Origin: Kordia sp965224175
GTDB lineage: Bacteria; Bacteroidota; Bacteroidia; Flavobacteriales; Flavobacteriaceae
Direction of reading: 5' to 3'
Length of the DNA: 64,000 nt
NCBI RefSeq assembly: GCF_965224175.1
Contig: NZ_OZ245041.1
Coordinates: 1,674,001 to 1,738,000, forward strand
Shown: piece by piece, positions 63,078-64,000 of the stretch
How the letters are laid out: every line of letters begins with the position of its first letter
Position numbering within the stretch: position 1 is the stretch's first letter
The notes under the pieces: model-generated
The model's database searches: none
Seen by the model: the letters and a program-made list of their open reading frames with translations, nothing else
Told to the model about the DNA's origin: nothing
Made by a program: the position numbers and the translations under genes

Positions 63078-63452
63078 ATGAATTTAAATCAAGTTACCAT
63101 TTCGTCAACAGATGTTGCCAAAGCAACGGAATTTTATAAAACATTAGGATTGCATCTTATTGTAGATGCACTTCCTAGATATGTACGTTTTGAATGCCCT
63201 GATGGTGAAGCTACCTTTTCTATTCATGAAGTAACTAAGATGTCAGAAAGTCATAATGTGACTTTATATTTTGAGAATGATGATTTAGACAAAAAAGTTA
63301 CTGAATTACAAGCAAAAGGAATCAATTTTACAAGCATGCCAGAAGATAAATCGTGGAATTGGCGTGAAGCACATTTAAACGATTTAGATGGTAATAAATT
63401 GATACTGTTTAAAGCTGGCGAAGATAGAAAGAATCCGCCGTGGCGTATTTAG
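63078..63452 (+). CDS. VOC-family (glyoxalase/bleomycin-resistance fold) protein
   Basis: 124 residues. Two beta-alpha-beta-beta-beta modules: LNQVTISSTDVAKATEFYKTLGLHLIVDALPRYVRF and VTLYFENDDLDKKVTELQAKGINF, ending EAHLNDLDGNKLILFKAG. The usual metal ligands (His/Glu) are only partly evident, so it may bind a small molecule without metal chemistry. Downstream of the MFS gene. Confidence 0.88.
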   Translation: MNLNQVTISSTDVAKATEFYKTLGLHLIVDALPRYVRFECPDGEATFSIHEVTKMSESHNVTLYFENDDLDKKVTELQAKGINFTSMPEDKSWNWREAHLNDLDGNKLILFKAGEDRKNPPWRI

Positions 63453-63469
63453 AAACTTTAAATGTAGAA

Positions 63470-63574
63470 ACGTCACTTCGAGTGATTTTCGGTAGAAAAT
63501 AGTATCGAGAAGTACTTTGAAATCAAAGTACTTCTCGATATATCAAATCAGAGATTAGATACTCGAACTGACGT
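63470..63574. repeat. Two-tier extragenic palindrome (REP-like)
   Basis: An inner perfect hairpin, TATCGAGAAGTACTTTGA (63503-63520) with its complement at 63523-63540 and a 2-base loop, lies inside outer arms ACGTCACTTCGAGT (63470-63483) and ACTCGAACTGACGT (63561-63574). It can fold into a long cruciform and may also terminate the VOC and CocE genes. Confidence 0.75.
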
Positions 63575-63647
63575 TTTGAATGTTTTACAGCGAAGTCTAT
63601 CTATTTTTAAAATCTCAGTACTAAATACTCAGTACTAGTAGCTAAAA

Positions 63648-64000
63648 TCATTTTAACACTGAAAATTCAATTTTTGAATCGTTGAAGATTGTATGTGTTT
63701 GATTTTTAAAGTCTTCTTCTTTTGCTTTGTATATGTTTGGCACAAAAGTTTGTGGATTTAAATCAATTAACGGAAACCACGTACTTTGTACTTGAATTTG
63801 TAATTTGTGACCTTTTTTGAAAGTATGATATACATCTTGCAACTTGATATTTACTGCCGTTTTTTGGTTTGGCACAAATGGTTCAGGGTTTTCAAAACTG
63901 TTACGAAAACGTCCACGCATTACTTCACTTCTTACCATTAAATGATAGTTACTCATAGCTAAATGATCTTGCATGCCATCTTTTTGTTCTTTTGCATCGT
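63648..64000 (-). CDS. C-terminal part of a CocE/NonD-type hydrolase (cut by window edge)
   Basis: The frame runs off the right edge; the visible 117 residues are the C-terminal beta-jelly-roll of the X-Pro dipeptidyl-peptidase/CocE family: SNYHLMVRSEVMRGRFRNSFENPEPF, VYHTFKKGHKLQIQVQSTWFPLIDLNPQTF and the FNDSKIEFSVLK end. Family members are serine hydrolases (acyl or peptide substrates); the catalytic domain lies outside the window. A Met at 63974 is internal, not the start. Confidence 0.85.
   Translation of the reverse strand, partial: DAKEQKDGMQDHLAMSNYHLMVRSEVMRGRFRNSFENPEPFVPNQKTAVNIKLQDVYHTFKKGHKLQIQVQSTWFPLIDLNPQTFVPNIYKAKEEDFKNQTHTIFNDSKIEFSVLK

Overview
The window is AT-rich DNA from a member of the Bacteroidota, family Flavobacteriaceae. 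The evidence is TAnnTTTG -7 promoter boxes, A-rich ribosome-binding regions without Shine-Dalgarno sequences, a SusC/SusD pair, and many flavobacterial families (DUF4294, DUF4920, DUF4268, DUF5117/5118 metalloprotease, membrane AraC regulators, a DnaJ with half the usual zinc motifs). The mixture resembles Kordia, but the genus cannot be fixed without a search.

Region by region. 1-14.4 kb: housekeeping and accessory genes (THUMP-domain rRNA methyltransferase, beta-helix protein, membrane AraC regulator, serine hydrolase, PAS protein, SAM methyltransferase with a ZIP transporter, MerC divergent from a Fur-family regulator, umuC-umuD, large lipoprotein metalloprotease). 14.6-20.1 kb: a complete rRNA operon on the minus strand (16S, tRNA-Ile, tRNA-Ala, 23S, 5S) driven by three tandem promoters. 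20.1-27.6 kb: DUF4294 protein, M42 peptidase, SusC/SusD transport pair, SMI1/KNR4 protein. 27.6-36.5 kb: an accessory region with two membrane-bound AraC-type regulators, three small double-glycine cysteine-rich peptides (one with a lanthipeptide-type leader), a truncated second copy of an M28 peptidase 3' end, and a 3.74-kb transposon. 36.5-64 kb: mostly conserved housekeeping genes (M28 peptidase, PPK2, an ABC exporter-MscS-NtrC-type regulator operon, grpE-dnaJ, YceI, TIGR01777 epimerase, DUF4920-mnmD, branched-chain aminotransferase, MazG-like protein, orphan response regulator beside a kinase remnant, adenine deaminase, M49 peptidase, CrcB, MFS transporter, VOC protein).

The most notable structure is at 32796-36538. 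Imperfect 26-bp terminal inverted repeats begin with GG and are flanked by an identical 8-bp direct repeat, TTTATTTT. They enclose an IS1595-family (ISXO2-like) transposase plus four other genes: a RhuM-family protein overlapping the transposase gene, a RadC-type JAB protein, a 46-residue coiled-coil peptide and a BRO-N protein. This reads as one IS1595-type unit with passenger genes, inserted two bases beyond the stop codon of the M28 peptidase. A degraded duplicate of that peptidase's 3' end lies 6.7 kb away, so the peptide/regulator genes and the transposon sit between direct repeats of a gene end. Other structures of interest are a 122-bp tandem duplication between susC and susD, a nine-copy 8-bp microsatellite starting at the aminotransferase stop codon, an NtrC-type regulator lacking its DNA-binding domain, and a possible small RNA or short peptide near 61.7 kb.
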